Shown here in pieces: positions 40,692-49,224 of a DNA stretch of 54,790 nt (the first letter of the stretch is position 1; each line of letters opens with the position of its first letter). The stretch comes from an uncultured Muribaculaceae bacterium (lineage in GTDB: Bacteria; Bacteroidota; Bacteroidia; Bacteroidales; Muribaculaceae). Under the pieces are notes generated by a model. The model had not been told where the DNA came from, did no database searches, and was given only the letters and a program-made list of their open reading frames with translations. The stretch covers positions 1 to 54,790 of the forward strand of contig CAJTRC010000007.1 of the NCBI GenBank assembly GCA_910578365.1. Direction: 5' to 3'. Both the position numbers and the translations under genes were made by a program.

Positions 40692-41665
40692 AAGTGGGTT
40701 TGTTGTATTTGGTTGAGAATATTGAAAAGATTGTCGATGTTTTCGGCCTGCAGCATGGCAATGCGTGTGGGCCGGAAGTCCGGTATGCCCTTGAACAGTG
40801 GCGAGGCCGCCAGATGGCGGCGTATGTGCAGAATGCCGCGGTAGCCGTCGATGCGTTCGATGCTCTCGCGTATCTGGCGTCGCAGCAGGTCGAGTTTCTG
40901 AGCCGGAGTCAGCGGTGTGAATGAACCGTGCAGCATGGTCTGCTTCATGTCGTGGAATATCCATGGCGCACCTATCGAGGCCCGTCCTATCATTATGCCG
41001 TCGACGCCGGAGTATTCAAAGGCTTTTACCAGCTGTTCGGGAGTGCATATATCGCCGTTGCCTATTACCGGAATTTCCAGGTCGGGCAGAGCTTTTACGC
41101 GTGCGATTGCTTCCCAGTCGGCTTCGCCGCTGTACAGCTGCGACCGTGTGCGTCCGTGTATGGTCAGTGCGCTTATGCCGCAGTCCTGCAGCTGCAGGGC
41201 CAGAGTGTCGATTATTTTGCTGTCGTGGTCCCATCCAAGGCGAGTCTTTACGGTTACCGGCAGGTCGACGGCATTAACCACCGCACGGGTGATTTCGAGC
41301 AGTTTCGGCACATCGCGCAGCAGTCCGGCACCGGCGCCTTTGCCCGCCACCTTCTTCACCGGACAACCGAAGTTGATGTCGATGAAGTCGGGGCGGGCCT
41401 CGGCGGCTATACGGGCTGCCTGAGCCATTACCTCGGGCTCACGGCCATAAATCTGTATGGCCGTGGGCCTTTCGGCAGGATTGATCTCGAGCTTGCGGGT
41501 AGTGGCGGCGATATTGCGTATGAGTGCATCGGCCGACACGAACTCGGTGTACGTCAGGTCGCAGCCCATCTCTTTGCAGATGAGCCGGAACGAAGCGTCG
41601 GTGACGTCCTCCATAGGAGCGAGCATCACCGGTTTGTCGCCAAGATCAATGTTTGCTATTTTCAT
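40688..41665 (-). CDS. dus: tRNA-dihydrouridine synthase (DusB type)
   Basis: A 325-residue FMN enzyme reducing uridine to dihydrouridine in tRNA. TIM barrel with LGDKPVMLAPMEDVTDASFR, ERPTAIQIYGREPEVMAQAA, DINFGCPVKKVAGKGAGAGL (catalytic Cys in FGCPV), VKTRLGWDHDS, ALTIHGRTRSQLYSGEADWE and GNGDICTPEQ. The helical C-terminal domain is short. Order and NFGCP match the DusB subgroup. The start is ATG at 41663-41665, 1 nt after the DUF4465 gene's stop. The stop is shared with the next gene's ATG. Confidence 0.94.
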   Translation of the reverse strand: MKIANIDLGDKPVMLAPMEDVTDASFRLICKEMGCDLTYTEFVSADALIRNIAATTRKLEINPAERPTAIQIYGREPEVMAQAARIAAEARPDFIDINFGCPVKKVAGKGAGAGLLRDVPKLLEITRAVVNAVDLPVTVKTRLGWDHDSKIIDTLALQLQDCGISALTIHGRTRSQLYSGEADWEAIARVKALPDLEIPVIGNGDICTPEQLVKAFEYSGVDGIMIGRASIGAPWIFHDMKQTMLHGSFTPLTPAQKLDLLRRQIRESIERIDGYRGILHIRRHLAASPLFKGIPDFRPTRIAMLQAENIDNLFNILNQIQQTHL

Positions 41666-41666
41666 A

Positions 41667-42455
41667 TTAATATCCCCAGATGAAACAGCCCAGGGCGAAG
41701 TACGAGGCGTTGTTCATGCCAAACTGGCCGGTATCGCTTGATTCCATGGTGATTACAATTTTCTCGCACTTGTTCAGGGGTGTGAGGTCAACGGGGCTCC
41801 ATTTGGTGGCATATTCGCCGTCCTTGGCCAAATAGAAGTCGACAGCGCCGGTTACCACGCCGTTGTCAACACCGGTGAATGTGAGTTTGCACCAGTCGGT
41901 GTCGGTGAAAGCTTTGTTGAAAGCCGAGCCGTTCTTCATGCTGTAGTAGCCGTAGGTGGTGTTGGTTACGTATACGGTTTTGGGGCAGAAAGTTTTGGTT
42001 GAGACGGAGGTGATTACGGTTGATGTCGATGTGAGAGCGTCGTCGGCTGTTTCGGTGGCGTCGCAGAAACCTACCATATACACATCGCTTCCGTTCACGC
42101 CGCGGCCCGGCATAGCTGTCCACTGGTGGTCAATCCAGGTACCTTCGGCGGTATAGTCCTTCAGGTCGGTGGCGCAGCTGGGGGTGAAACCTTTCCAGGA
42201 GTAGTAGGTCAGGCCGCCATATTCGGTAGCGTCACAGCTGTGGCTGAAGTTTACCGACTCGCCGAAGTTGGTGAAGGTGAGCGAGTTTTCGTATTCTTTA
42301 TCGTAGCAGAACTCCCAGTATGCGTCCTTGGTGAAGGCGGTTACGGAGTCGAAGTTCACAATCCAGTCGTTGTTCGGATCATCTTTGGGGTCGTCTGAAC
42401 ACGAGCACATTGCAGCCGCCATAAGGGCGGGAAGAAGGAATCGGTTAAATTTCAT
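41667..42455 (-). CDS. DUF4465 surface lipoprotein
   Basis: A 262-residue lipoprotein (MKFNRFLLPALMAAAMCSC, Cys19; the following SDDPKDD is an acidic export tag). The DUF4465 core is visible: SWKGFTPSCAT, then the typical GRGVNGSDVYMVGF (usually G-G-G-Y/N), YVTNTTYGYYSMKNGSAF and the closing SSDTGQFGMNNASYFALG. The family is a beta-sandwich in surface proteins and receptors of Bacteroidetes, with no known activity. It lies between the M16 peptidase and dus. No -7 box is seen in the 46 nt before the ATG, so it is presumably read from the operon. Confidence 0.83.
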   Translation of the reverse strand: MKFNRFLLPALMAAAMCSCSDDPKDDPNNDWIVNFDSVTAFTKDAYWEFCYDKEYENSLTFTNFGESVNFSHSCDATEYGGLTYYSWKGFTPSCATDLKDYTAEGTWIDHQWTAMPGRGVNGSDVYMVGFCDATETADDALTSTSTVITSVSTKTFCPKTVYVTNTTYGYYSMKNGSAFNKAFTDTDWCKLTFTGVDNGVVTGAVDFYLAKDGEYATKWSPVDLTPLNKCEKIVITMESSDTGQFGMNNASYFALGCFIWGY

Positions 42456-42501
42456 CGGTTTAAAATTGTTTGTTAAGAAATTATTTGAATTTTGGCTGTA
42501 G

Positions 42502-43716
42502 TCAGCACAGGGTGAGTTTTGAGTTTCGACACAGAATTTCGGCGCAACGGCACAGGCTGTCTAGGCTTATTTCGTCTATGTGGTTTCGCATTTCGTTGCG
42601 GTCGGCTGCGCGCCCGTGGAACAGGGTGGCTCTTGCGGCTCCGAGAATGGAGTTCTCACGGTTTTCGCCGCTGAGCAGCATCTGGCCCAGATATTGTTTT
42701 TTTGCCATACGCATTTTGCGCTCGTTTATGGTTTCTCCTGCAGCCACGGCCTCGAGTTGCTGTTGCACCAGCCGGCGGCAACGCTGCTCGTCGTGGTGGT
42801 CGCAGCCGTAGTATATGCTCATAACGCCGCAGTCGGTGTATAGTGCGGTAGATGCCTCGACTGTATACACAAGGCCTCGGCGCTCGCGCAGCTGTACGTT
42901 CAGCAGCGAATTCATGCCCGGTCCGCCCAAAATGTTGGCCAGTAGCGACATGGCGAAGCGGTCGGGCGAATATAATCCGCCTATGCGGCAGCCTATTACA
43001 GTGTGGCTCTGGTGCGAGCCAACGCTGCGCGAGGTGTCGAAGGGCGGGTTGATGCACAGCTGCGGCATATCATGCGGGTTGGCACCTGCAGGCAGAGCGC
43101 TCAGGTGTCGCTCCAGGCATGTGTGCACGCGGTCGGCTCCGGCGGGTCCGCTGTAAAAGGCCACCATGTTGTCGGCTGTGTACCAGCGCTCGAGCCAGCT
43201 GCGGCACTCTTCGCTGCCGAAGCGCTCAAGGTCGGCGGTAGTGCCCAGGATGTTGTGCCCCAGGCTGCTGCCGGCGAAGAGCAGGTCGTCGAAGTCGTCG
43301 AACACGGCTTCGGCGGGCTGGTCGAGGTACGAGTCGATTTCGTCGGCCACCACCTCACGCTCGCGTTGCAGTTCAGGAGCGGGAAAGCGCGAGTTCAGCA
43401 GCAGGTCGGCCACCAGTTCGACGGCACGGTCGAGCCTGGCTGCCGGAAAGGCGGTGTACACTGTCGTTTCCTCCTTTGAGGTAAAGGCGTTGAGTTCGCC
43501 GCCAACCGCCTCCATACGGTTGAGTATGTGCCAGGCCGAACGTCGGCCGGTGCCTTTGAACAGTGTATGCTCCACAAAGTGGGCGAGGCCGAATGAGCCT
43601 TCCTGTTCGTCGCGGCTGCCCGCCCGGACGGTCACGCCGAAGTATCCGGCCGCTGCGCCGGGTGTACGCCGGTGTATCACCTGAAGTCCGTTGCTGAGAG
43701 TAAAGTAGTTGTACAT
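42502..43716 (-). CDS. M16-family (insulinase/processing-peptidase type) metallopeptidase
   Basis: 404 residues. The inverted zinc motif HxxEH is at residues 46-50 (LAHFVEHTLFKGTGRRSAWH), with the third ligand at about Glu126 in EREVVADEIDSYLD. The C-terminal half has the usual non-catalytic fold with LGGPGMNSLLNVQLRERRGL and VYTVEASTALYTDCG. It is a one-domain-pair (about 410 aa) M16B form that usually works as a homodimer on short or misfolded peptides. No signal peptide is visible, so it is cytosolic. It shares a base with the ispG stop (1-nt overlap). Confidence 0.92.
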   Translation of the reverse strand: MYNYFTLSNGLQVIHRRTPGAAAGYFGVTVRAGSRDEQEGSFGLAHFVEHTLFKGTGRRSAWHILNRMEAVGGELNAFTSKEETTVYTAFPAARLDRAVELVADLLLNSRFPAPELQREREVVADEIDSYLDQPAEAVFDDFDDLLFAGSSLGHNILGTTADLERFGSEECRSWLERWYTADNMVAFYSGPAGADRVHTCLERHLSALPAGANPHDMPQLCINPPFDTSRSVGSHQSHTVIGCRIGGLYSPDRFAMSLLANILGGPGMNSLLNVQLRERRGLVYTVEASTALYTDCGVMSIYYGCDHHDEQRCRRLVQQQLEAVAAGETINERKMRMAKKQYLGQMLLSGENRENSILGAARATLFHGRAADRNEMRNHIDEISLDSLCRCAEILCRNSKLTLC

Positions 43717-45218
43717 TATTTATGTGGTTCAACCCAGAGGCCGTTGGCTTTTATAAGGTTAATCAGACGCGGCAGGGCCTCGTCGGCGGGAATATTGCGT
43801 TCGATACATTCCTTGCCTTTGTACAGGCTGATACATCCGGCAGCGGCGCCAACATAGCCGAAGTCGGCGTCGGCCATTTCGCCAGGGCCGTTAACAATAC
43901 AGCCCATCACGCCTATTTTCAGTCCCTTTAGGTGGCCGGTAGCTTCTTTGACCTTTGCCAGAGTTGCCTGAAGGTCAAACAAGGTACGGCCGCAGCCCGG
44001 ACATGCTATGTACTCGGTGCGGCTTATGCGCCTGCGTGTGGCCTGGAGTATGCCTAATGCCAGCGATTGAATGCGGGCGTTGTCGAGGGCGGGAGCCTGA
44101 ATTTCAATGGCATCGCCGTAGCCGTCGAGCAGCAGGCGGCCGAGGTCGACGGCTGCAGCCACCGTTACCTCATCGGCGCTCATCGAAGCCGGATATGTGG
44201 CCCTAAGCAGCACTTTGCCTTCGGGCAGAGGACCGCTCAGGGGCACATCGCACACGTGGTAGTCGGCGGGAATGTCTTCGAGTCCGGCCACCAAAGGTTG
44301 TGATGGATTGTCGCAGCTGCCCTGCGGCATATATTGCTCATTGGCGAGGCGGCGGCGGCAGTGGTCGGCAAGCATGCGGGCCACGGGAAGCTCGGCCTCC
44401 GGCGCTTCGGATAGCGATACTCTTATGGTGTCGCCGATGCCTTCGCAGAGCAGGGTACCTATGCCGACAGCCGATTTTATACGGCCATCCTCGCCGTCGC
44501 CGGCTTCGGTTACTCCGAGGTGGAGCGGAAAGTGCATGTCTTCGGCATCCATGGCGCGGACCAGAAGGCGCACGGTTTCGACCATCACCTGCACGTTGGA
44601 GGCTTTGATTGAGATAATTACCTGAGCGAAATCTGCGTCGCGGCAGATGCGCAGGTATTCCATGGCCGATTCGACCATACCGGCGGGAGTGTCGCCGAAG
44701 CGGCTCATGATGCGGTCGGAGAGCGAACCGTGATTCACGCCCAGGCGTATGGCGGTGCCGCGGCTGCGGCAGAGCTCGATAAATGGCAGCAGGGCGCAGC
44801 GTATGCGTTCGATTTCGGCGCTGTATTCTTCGTCGGTGTACTCGAGTTTCTTGAATGTGCGGCCCGGGTCGGCAAAATTGCCGGGGTTGATGCGCACTTT
44901 TTCAACTTCTTCGGCAGCGGCAAAGGCGGCAGCCGGGTTGAAATGTATGTCGGCTACTAACGGAATGTCGCAGCCTGCGGCACGTAGCCTGCGGCGAATC
45001 TCGCCCAGGGCACGTGCATGGCTCACGCCTTGTGCGGTGAGTCGCACTATGTCGGCTCCGGCGTCGGCTATTCGCCGGCACTGGGCAGCGGATGCCTCTA
45101 CGTCGAGTGTGGCCGTGTTGGTCATCGACTGCAGGCGCAGCGGATGCTCACTGCCTATCTCCACATTGCCCACCTTTACACTTATGGTGTGGCGGCGCTT
45201 TATCAGTCCGGTTTTCAA
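43716..45218 (-). CDS. ispG: 4-hydroxy-3-methylbut-2-enyl diphosphate synthase (IspG/GcpE) with shortened insert
   Basis: 500 residues. TIM barrel with IGSEHPLRLQSMTNTATLDV, GADIVRLTAQGVSHARAL, PLVADIHFNPAAAF and VRINPGNFADPG. An inserted region of about 130 residues follows (roughly 270-400) and then the [4Fe-4S] domain, with Cys406, Cys409, Cys440 and Glu447 (CPGCGRTLFDL, MGCIVNGPGEM). It converts MEcPP to HMBPP in the MEP pathway. E. coli IspG is about 370 residues; the plant/Bacteroidetes type carries a larger insert and is often over 600, so this one is intermediate. It overlaps purE by 4 nt and the M16 gene by 1. Confidence 0.94.
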   Translation of the reverse strand: MKTGLIKRRHTISVKVGNVEIGSEHPLRLQSMTNTATLDVEASAAQCRRIADAGADIVRLTAQGVSHARALGEIRRRLRAAGCDIPLVADIHFNPAAAFAAAEEVEKVRINPGNFADPGRTFKKLEYTDEEYSAEIERIRCALLPFIELCRSRGTAIRLGVNHGSLSDRIMSRFGDTPAGMVESAMEYLRICRDADFAQVIISIKASNVQVMVETVRLLVRAMDAEDMHFPLHLGVTEAGDGEDGRIKSAVGIGTLLCEGIGDTIRVSLSEAPEAELPVARMLADHCRRRLANEQYMPQGSCDNPSQPLVAGLEDIPADYHVCDVPLSGPLPEGKVLLRATYPASMSADEVTVAAAVDLGRLLLDGYGDAIEIQAPALDNARIQSLALGILQATRRRISRTEYIACPGCGRTLFDLQATLAKVKEATGHLKGLKIGVMGCIVNGPGEMADADFGYVGAAAGCISLYKGKECIERNIPADEALPRLINLIKANGLWVEPHK

Positions 45219-45724
45219 TTGGTCTTGAATTTGTAGTCCTTGATTAGAGCGAGGTCGGCGTTGGCCTTCTCGATTTTCTTGGTGAGGCTGCGGCAGTAAG
45301 CGTCGTAGCGCGAAAGCAGTTCCATGTCGGACAGGGCCAGCATGCGCACCGCAAGCACAGCTGCGTTGAGTCCGGCATTGATTCCTACGGTAGCTACGGG
45401 AATGCCGGGGGGCATCTGTACAATCGACAGCAGGGCGTCCTGGCCCTGAAGGGAGGAGTCGATGGGCAGACCTATTACAGGTAGCGGGGTAAGGGCGGCT
45501 ATCACACCGGGCAGGGCTGCGGCCATGCCGGCTGCGGCGATAATCACCTTTATGCCGCGGCTTGCAGCTTCGGTGGCGTATCTCTCCACGGCACGCGGAG
45601 TGCGGTGCGCGCTCAGGGCGCAGAGTTCAAACGGAACTTCCATCTGCTCGAGGAAGTCGGCGGCTTTACGCAGCACGGGCAGGTCGGAGGTGCTGCCCAT
45701 TATGATACTTACTGTAGGATTCAT
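45215..45724 (-). CDS. purE: N5-carboxyaminoimidazole ribonucleotide mutase
   Basis: 169 residues, class I PurE. Start MNPTVSIIMGSTSDLP with the phosphate-binding GSTSD, then ALSAHRTPRAVERYA with the catalytic His40, IIAAAGMAAALPGVIAALTP, and GIPVATVGINAGLNAAVLAV. It converts N5-CAIR to CAIR in purine synthesis; the partner PurK is not in the window. Its stop overlaps the ispG ATG by 4 nt, an unusual purine-isoprenoid coupling. It is 29 nt downstream of the PAP2-like gene. Confidence 0.95.
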   Translation of the reverse strand: MNPTVSIIMGSTSDLPVLRKAADFLEQMEVPFELCALSAHRTPRAVERYATEAASRGIKVIIAAAGMAAALPGVIAALTPLPVIGLPIDSSLQGQDALLSIVQMPPGIPVATVGINAGLNAAVLAVRMLALSDMELLSRYDAYCRSLTKKIEKANADLALIKDYKFKTN

Positions 45725-45753
45725 ATATTTTTGATATTACTGATTTCAAATAA

Positions 45754-46389
45754 TTAAAATAGCATTACGGTCACCACGCACAGCAGTCCCAGCGCAAAAC
45801 CGGCACCTACCTGGGCGAAAGTATGACGGTGAAGAACCAGGCGGCTTGAACTTACTATGCCGCACAGCATTATCGACACCGTAATCACTATCATGGGCTG
45901 CAACAGCAGCAGGTGGCGGAAGGCAAGCCATATTATCATACCTGTCATGCCGGCGATTGCTGTGGCATGCGCGCTTATTTTCCACTTCAGAGTCACAGCC
46001 GTGGCTATGGCTACTGCCAGGCCGGCTCCCAGAAAGAAGCGGCTTACCCACCAGGGGGCGTGAATACTGTTGAGATACCAGCATGCTCCCAGATAGCAGC
46101 CCAGAGCCAGAGCAAACGGTATCAAGCGCTCGTTGCGGCTGCTTATGGCATTGTCGGATATGCGGCCAAGGCTTTTGAGGGCGAGTATGGCGGCAGTGGG
46201 CAGCACAGCTGTCAGCAGCGCCACCACGGCCATGGTTATCAGGCGGGTGCGCTCGGGCAGTATCACCAGCGGTGTAAGCCACATCATCACGGTATATGCG
46301 TAGGTGGGTATAAGCAGCGGCGATAGTACATCGCTTATAATCTGCGATGTACGTGTTATACCGTTGCTGTTTGTGTTTTGATTTTCCAT
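45754..46389 (-). CDS. PAP2-like integral membrane protein
   Basis: 211 residues with about six TM helices. PAP2 traces: RNERLIPFALALG in place of KX6RP, KISAHATAIAG in place of PSGH, and SSRLVLHRHTFAQVGAGFAL in place of SRxxxxxHxxxD. The histidines are kept but the last motif ends HTFAQ, so Gln replaces Asp, as in a recognised Bacteroidetes subgroup with HTxxQ. Phosphatase activity on lipid pyrophosphates (for example C55-PP) is possible but less certain than for canonical members. The neighbour ispG makes isoprenoid precursors, which would fit. It lies 15 nt after rpoN. Confidence 0.75.
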   Translation of the reverse strand: MENQNTNSNGITRTSQIISDVLSPLLIPTYAYTVMMWLTPLVILPERTRLITMAVVALLTAVLPTAAILALKSLGRISDNAISSRNERLIPFALALGCYLGACWYLNSIHAPWWVSRFFLGAGLAVAIATAVTLKWKISAHATAIAGMTGMIIWLAFRHLLLLQPMIVITVSIMLCGIVSSSRLVLHRHTFAQVGAGFALGLLCVVTVMLF

Positions 46390-46404
46390 ATAGGGTCTGT
46401 TATG

Positions 46405-47835
46405 TCAGAGAGTGCGCCGCAGGCGTGCCACGGGCAGGTCGAGTTGTTCGCGATATTTGGCCACGGTGCGTCGGGCAATGTCGTAGCCCAGACTGGTGAG
46501 CCGGTCTTTTATGGCCTCGTCGGTGAGGGGGCGGTGCTTGTCCTCCTCTGCTATCATGTTGGATATTACGTCCAGAATTTCGTGAGCCGAGGTGTCGGAG
46601 TCTTCCTTGCGCCGTTCGTTGAATAGCATTTTCAGCTGGAATACTCCGTTGGGCGTGGCTACATATTTTCCGGCTGTAGCGCGAGATATCACCGAGAGAT
46701 CGTATCCGGTCAGCTCGGCTACATCTTTGAGTATCATAGGCTTTATGTCGGCAGTGTTGCCGCTTTCGAAAAAGCGCAACTGCAGCGACACTATGGCTTT
46801 CATCACTGCCATGAGGGTTTCGGCCCGTGAGTTTACCATGCGAATGAGCTGCTGGGCTTCGTCGTGTCGGGCGCGGATAAATGCCCTTGCCTCGCGGTTG
46901 CGTCGGTCGGGCAAGGCGGCGTTCCCGTCGGGCACAAACGACTCGGCAATGGCCAGCTCCGGCAGATGCCCGTTGAGGCTTACCGAAGCGCGTCCTGAAG
47001 GCTCGATTTCAACATTGAAGTCGGGTATGATATGGCGCATCCTGTCGCCCGAGTTGCTTTGCTCTATCAGTGCCCCCGGCTTGGGGTTGAGGCCTTGAAT
47101 CATGTCGAGAGCTTTACGCAGGCGCTCATCGCTCAGGCGTGCGCGTGACGAAAGGCGGTCGTAATGTCGTTTGCTGAACAGGTCGAAATAATCGCGGACA
47201 ATAGTGACGGCATCGCGCACCGCCTCGCTGTCTTTCATGCGCCGCAACTGCAGCAGCAGGCAGTCGCGCAGGTCAACCGCACACACGCCGGCAGGGTCCA
47301 TGGAGCGGATTACATCGGCAACGGCGCGTACATGAGCTGTACTTGTTTCGATTCCGGTGGCTATGCTTACGTCGTCGGCAATCGAGGCGAACGGACGTCC
47401 AAGGTAGCCGTTGTCGTCGATATTGCCTATTATGTATCGGGCAATCTCGCGGTCGGAGTCGCTGATGTCGAAGTCGCCCAGCTGGTTCTCGAGCACGTCG
47501 ATTATGGAGTGCAGGTCGTCGACCGCCAGAGGCTCCAGATAGTCGTCGTCGGCACTGCGGTTACCGGCGTTGTAGCGGTAGTTTGGCACATCGTCGTCGT
47601 CGCGGTAGTCGGCGCGCTGCAGTTCTTCGGCAGTTTCGCTGAAGTCTTCTGCATCGTCAGGCCTGGAGTCGGAGCATTCGCGTTCTTCGAGCGCCGGGTT
47701 TTCGTCAAGGGCACGACGCACCTCGTCCTCGAGCTCCGGGGCTGTCATCTCGAGGAAGCGTCCGAAAATCACCTGTTGAGGAGCCAGGCGCTGACGCAGA
47801 CCGATGTTCTGGTGTAATTGAAGCGAATCGTCCAT
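46405..47835 (-). CDS. rpoN: RNA polymerase sigma-54 factor
   Basis: 476 residues from the ATG at 47833-47835 (MDDSLQLHQNIGLRQRLAPQ). The TTG four codons upstream is inside the promoter-proximal leader. Region I is Gln/Leu rich with EMTAPELEDEVRRALDENPA. The acidic region II is long. The core-binding and DNA-binding parts include GYLGRPFASIADDVSIATGI and PNGVFQLKMLF, and the RpoN box is ARRTVAKYREQLDLP near the C terminus. It directs transcription from -24/-12 promoters with AAA+ activators; no activator gene is in the window. It heads the minus-strand operon toward purE/ispG. Confidence 0.95.
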   Translation of the reverse strand: MDDSLQLHQNIGLRQRLAPQQVIFGRFLEMTAPELEDEVRRALDENPALEERECSDSRPDDAEDFSETAEELQRADYRDDDDVPNYRYNAGNRSADDDYLEPLAVDDLHSIIDVLENQLGDFDISDSDREIARYIIGNIDDNGYLGRPFASIADDVSIATGIETSTAHVRAVADVIRSMDPAGVCAVDLRDCLLLQLRRMKDSEAVRDAVTIVRDYFDLFSKRHYDRLSSRARLSDERLRKALDMIQGLNPKPGALIEQSNSGDRMRHIIPDFNVEIEPSGRASVSLNGHLPELAIAESFVPDGNAALPDRRNREARAFIRARHDEAQQLIRMVNSRAETLMAVMKAIVSLQLRFFESGNTADIKPMILKDVAELTGYDLSVISRATAGKYVATPNGVFQLKMLFNERRKEDSDTSAHEILDVISNMIAEEDKHRPLTDEAIKDRLTSLGYDIARRTVAKYREQLDLPVARLRRTL

Positions 47836-47844
47836 ATCAAGTTG

Positions 47845-47852
47845 CAAATTTA
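47845..47852 (-). promoter_or_regulatory. -7 box of rpoN, 9 nt before the ATG
   Basis: TAAATTTG on the minus strand. Transcription would begin at about 47840, giving a leader of only ~5 nt, too short for a normal ribosome-binding site. Confidence 0.55.
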
Positions 47853-47906
47853 CAAAAAAAATTTATGTGATTATGTCTGATATGGCAAATAATTTGTTCG
47901 CTTGTT

Positions 47907-48554
47907 CTATACTGTGCAGATGCGGAACTCGCCGTGCTCGTACACAAACTTAAGTACTCCGGCCGATGCCAGCCGCACCACCAGGTCATCGGCCATGCTT
48001 TGCGAGCAGTGCAGTTCCAGCGCCAGTTGGCGCGAACTTATACTGCGCTTGGCAAGCAGATTTATCAGCTGGCTCTCTATATTGCTGAAACTCAGTAGTG
48101 TGCCTCCTTTCTCGGCTTCAACCCAGGCGCTTACCATAAGCGGATGCGCCACTATGTTCTCGTCGTTTACCCTATAGTACACTCTGCTGTGGCCATCGGC
48201 CTCGAGCACGGCCACAGGGCGTGTGTCAGCCTTCTTAATCAAAGCTTTTATCACAACTACGCCGGTGTCGACACTGTAAGCCTCGAATTCAACCTGTTGC
48301 GGTGGCGAGCAGTAGAGCTCGCCGGCCTGTTCGACTACGTAGATGTCTTCTTCGTTGCGCACGCCGGCCACTACGCCGTTGTCTTTGACGCCTATGAGCA
48401 GACAGCCTCCGCTGTGGTTGGCGAAGGCCGATATGCTGCGGGCTATTTTGCGGGCATCGGATATGAGGAATTTGAAGTCCTGACGTTCATGCTCGCCCTG
48501 TGCTACCAGGTCGAGTATGTGGCGCCGGCCTTTGCGTACCGTTATGTCTTTCAT
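47907..48554 (-). CDS. AlbA_2/Schlafen-type DNA-binding protein with C-terminal winged helix
   Basis: 215 residues. The AlbA_2 domain: HERQDFKFLISDARKIARSI then SAFANHSGGCLLIGVKDNGV, then VVIKALIKKADTRPVAVLEA. The tail (about 155-215) is a winged-helix-like segment with LINLLAKRSISSRQLALELH. AlbA_2 proteins bind nucleic acid and are usually regulators, sometimes with helicase or ATPase partners, absent here. Directly downstream of mtnN: its ATG abuts the mtnN stop with no gap. It may link SAM recycling to regulation, but that is speculation. Confidence 0.85.
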   Translation of the reverse strand: MKDITVRKGRRHILDLVAQGEHERQDFKFLISDARKIARSISAFANHSGGCLLIGVKDNGVVAGVRNEEDIYVVEQAGELYCSPPQQVEFEAYSVDTGVVVIKALIKKADTRPVAVLEADGHSRVYYRVNDENIVAHPLMVSAWVEAEKGGTLLSFSNIESQLINLLAKRSISSRQLALELHCSQSMADDLVVRLASAGVLKFVYEHGEFRICTV

Positions 48555-49220
48555 TTACAGCCTTGCCACAACGGTATCGATTACTTCGAATGTATGCTGC
48601 GGGGCGTCCTGCCAGAAGTTTTCGTACTGCAATATGTTGTCTTCGCCTCCGGGGGTGTCACTTACCACACGTACGCAAAGAAACGCCACATGCTTCAGAT
48701 GGCATACATGGGCTATCGCTGCCGATTCCATATCTACTGCAACCGCGTCGGGATAGAGGTCGAGTATGTGACGTACCTCGGAAGGTTTCGACACGAATAT
48801 GTCGCCCGAGGCAACCAGACCCCGGCGTATGTGCAGGCCTTCGAAGATGTTGTCGGAGAAAGTGCTGATAAATAGGCGCGGACAGCCGGCGGCCTGGCCG
48901 TGTATTGTGTCGGGGCCGCACCATACATCGTGATAGGCAATACGGTCGGCCACCACCACATCGCCTACGCGTGCGGCGCCGGTGCCTCCGGCCACGCCGG
49001 TATTGATTACCACCGAGGGCTTGAAGTGCTCGATGAGCGTGAGGGCGTTGACGGCGGCGTTGACTTTGCCTATGCCGCATTTGCCTACCACCACCTCGCG
49101 CGAACCCATTTTGCCGCTGTGGAATGTGAAGCCGTTGACTTCTAATGTACGGGCCTCGGTCAGGCGGGGAAGTATAAGGGCCAGTTCCTTGTCCATGGCC
49201 ACTATGATAGCTATTTTCAT
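48555..49220 (-). CDS. mtnN: 5'-methylthioadenosine/S-adenosylhomocysteine nucleosidase
   Basis: 221 residues from the ATG at 49218-49220 (MKIAIIVAMDKELALILPRL); an upstream in-frame Met lies inside the preceding gene. It is a PNP-fold nucleosidase with the same catalytic pattern as E. coli MtnN: Glu12 (MDKEL), Glu165 (VDMESAAIAHV) and Asp188 (VSDTPGG), plus GKCGIGKVNAAVNA. It cleaves adenine from MTA and SAH. A futalosine hydrolase role is a weaker alternative, as this organism seems to make menaquinone through MenG. It lies 4 nt after the secreted gene at 49225 and abuts the AlbA_2 gene. Confidence 0.93.
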   Translation of the reverse strand: MKIAIIVAMDKELALILPRLTEARTLEVNGFTFHSGKMGSREVVVGKCGIGKVNAAVNALTLIEHFKPSVVINTGVAGGTGAARVGDVVVADRIAYHDVWCGPDTIHGQAAGCPRLFISTFSDNIFEGLHIRRGLVASGDIFVSKPSEVRHILDLYPDAVAVDMESAAIAHVCHLKHVAFLCVRVVSDTPGGEDNILQYENFWQDAPQHTFEVIDTVVARL

Positions 49221-49224
49221 TAGT

